A stretch of 7,480 nucleotides of DNA from an uncultured Lactobacillaceae bacterium. GTDB lineage: Bacteria; Bacillota; Bacilli; Lactobacillales; Lactobacillaceae. The stretch is from the NCBI GenBank assembly GCA_934216625.1, contig CAKQCC010000038.1:1-7480 (forward strand). Direction: 5' to 3'. The position numbers and the translations under genes were made by a program. The notes beneath the pieces are model-generated. The model ran no database searches, had not been told where the DNA came from, and worked only from the letters and a program-made list of their open reading frames with translations. Below are positions 6,961 through 7,480 of this stretch, piece after piece (position 1 is the first letter of the stretch; every line of letters begins with the position of its first letter).

Positions 6961-7480
6961 ATGAGGAAATTTTTCTCTAACCAGAAATTAGTAATCGTCA
7001 TTGTGTGTTTGATCATTAGCCTTGGTTTAATTACGTTATCGGTCGAAGCCCGAAATCGTCGATCGACCCCGCCGTTAATTCAACAGTTTGGAAATGACGT
7101 TTTAGGTTTTACCGATCGGGTGGTAACGATCCCGACGAACGGGATTCATCACGGGATTGATTCGGTCGGCAGTCTTTTAAATACTTATCACGAGAACCAA
7201 AAGTTGAAGGGTCAGGTTGAAAAGATTGCTTCAACTCAAGTTCGTAATCGAACTTTGCAGACCGAGAACTATAAATTAAAGAAGCAATTAAAATTAGGCA
7301 AGAGTTTAACTGATTATAAAACGATCAACGCTTCGGTAATGACGAGGACTCCGTCAGCTTGGCAAAATCAACTGATTATTAGTAAGGGTGAAAATTCTGG
7401 AATCAAAAAGAACATGCCGGTTTTAGTTAACACCGGTTTGATTGGCAGGGTTTCAGAAGTTAACCGAACCAACAGTAAAG
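6961..7480 (+). CDS. mreC: Rod-shape-determining protein MreC, N-terminal part (3' end outside window)
   Basis: MreC is a single-pass membrane protein of the elongation complex. It links MreB filaments inside the cell to the wall synthases outside. The frame stays open from ATG 6961 to the window end, giving 173 of roughly 280 residues. A short positively charged N-terminus (MRKFFSNQK) precedes a transmembrane segment at about residues 10-28. A linker and a coiled coil at about 70-118 follow, the typical dimerisation helix. The beta-rich domain begins with the family pattern RTPSAWQNQLIISKG (129-143), then SGIKKNMPVL and TGLIGRVSEV (158-167). A consensus ribosome binding site fixes the start, and the position after mreB is the conserved one. 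mreD would be expected next. Confidence 0.93.
   Translation, partial: MRKFFSNQKLVIVIVCLIISLGLITLSVEARNRRSTPPLIQQFGNDVLGFTDRVVTIPTNGIHHGIDSVGSLLNTYHENQKLKGQVEKIASTQVRNRTLQTENYKLKKQLKLGKSLTDYKTINASVMTRTPSAWQNQLIISKGENSGIKKNMPVLVNTGLIGRVSEVNRTNSK

Overview
This window looks like an ordinary housekeeping stretch of a low-to-moderate-GC Firmicutes chromosome. It most likely comes from a member of the Lactobacillaceae. The support is the gene order (cysteine desulfurase, thiI, T-box, valS, folC, mreB, mreC), a ThiI without a rhodanese domain, a FolC resembling the Lactobacillus folylpolyglutamate synthase, and canonical Gram-positive ribosome binding sites. I cannot name the species from sequence alone. 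All genes are on the + strand, and I see no mobile elements, tRNA or rRNA genes, CRISPR arrays or broken genes.

Positions 1-1515 hold the C-terminal end of a cysteine desulfurase followed 15 bases later by thiI. Together they form a tRNA 4-thiouridine module: the desulfurase supplies persulfide sulfur and ThiI inserts it at U8 of tRNA. No terminator follows thiI.

Positions 1516-1808 are a complete regulatory leader. A sigma-A promoter with a 17-base spacer starts six bases after the thiI stop. It is followed by a classical T-box riboswitch with Stem I, a GUA valine specifier, Stem II, Stem III, an antiterminator with a UGGUACC bulge, and a strong intrinsic terminator. Positions 1809-5782 hold valS and folC, which overlap by one base. 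Valyl-tRNA synthetase, and probably the folate polyglutamylation enzyme, are therefore under control of the charging state of tRNA-Val.

Positions 5783-5900 are an AT-rich spacer with two nested inverted repeats and a perfect TATAAT hexamer inside the inner repeat. This spacer is the least explained part of the window. Positions 5901-7480 start the rod-shape morphogenesis cluster: mreB, with a TTG start, and the first 173 codons of mreC, which runs off the window end.

I found no evidence of a novel multi-gene system. The points worth a second look are regulatory: the T-box details, transcription running out of thiI into the T-box, the nested repeats before mreB, and the weak mreB start site.
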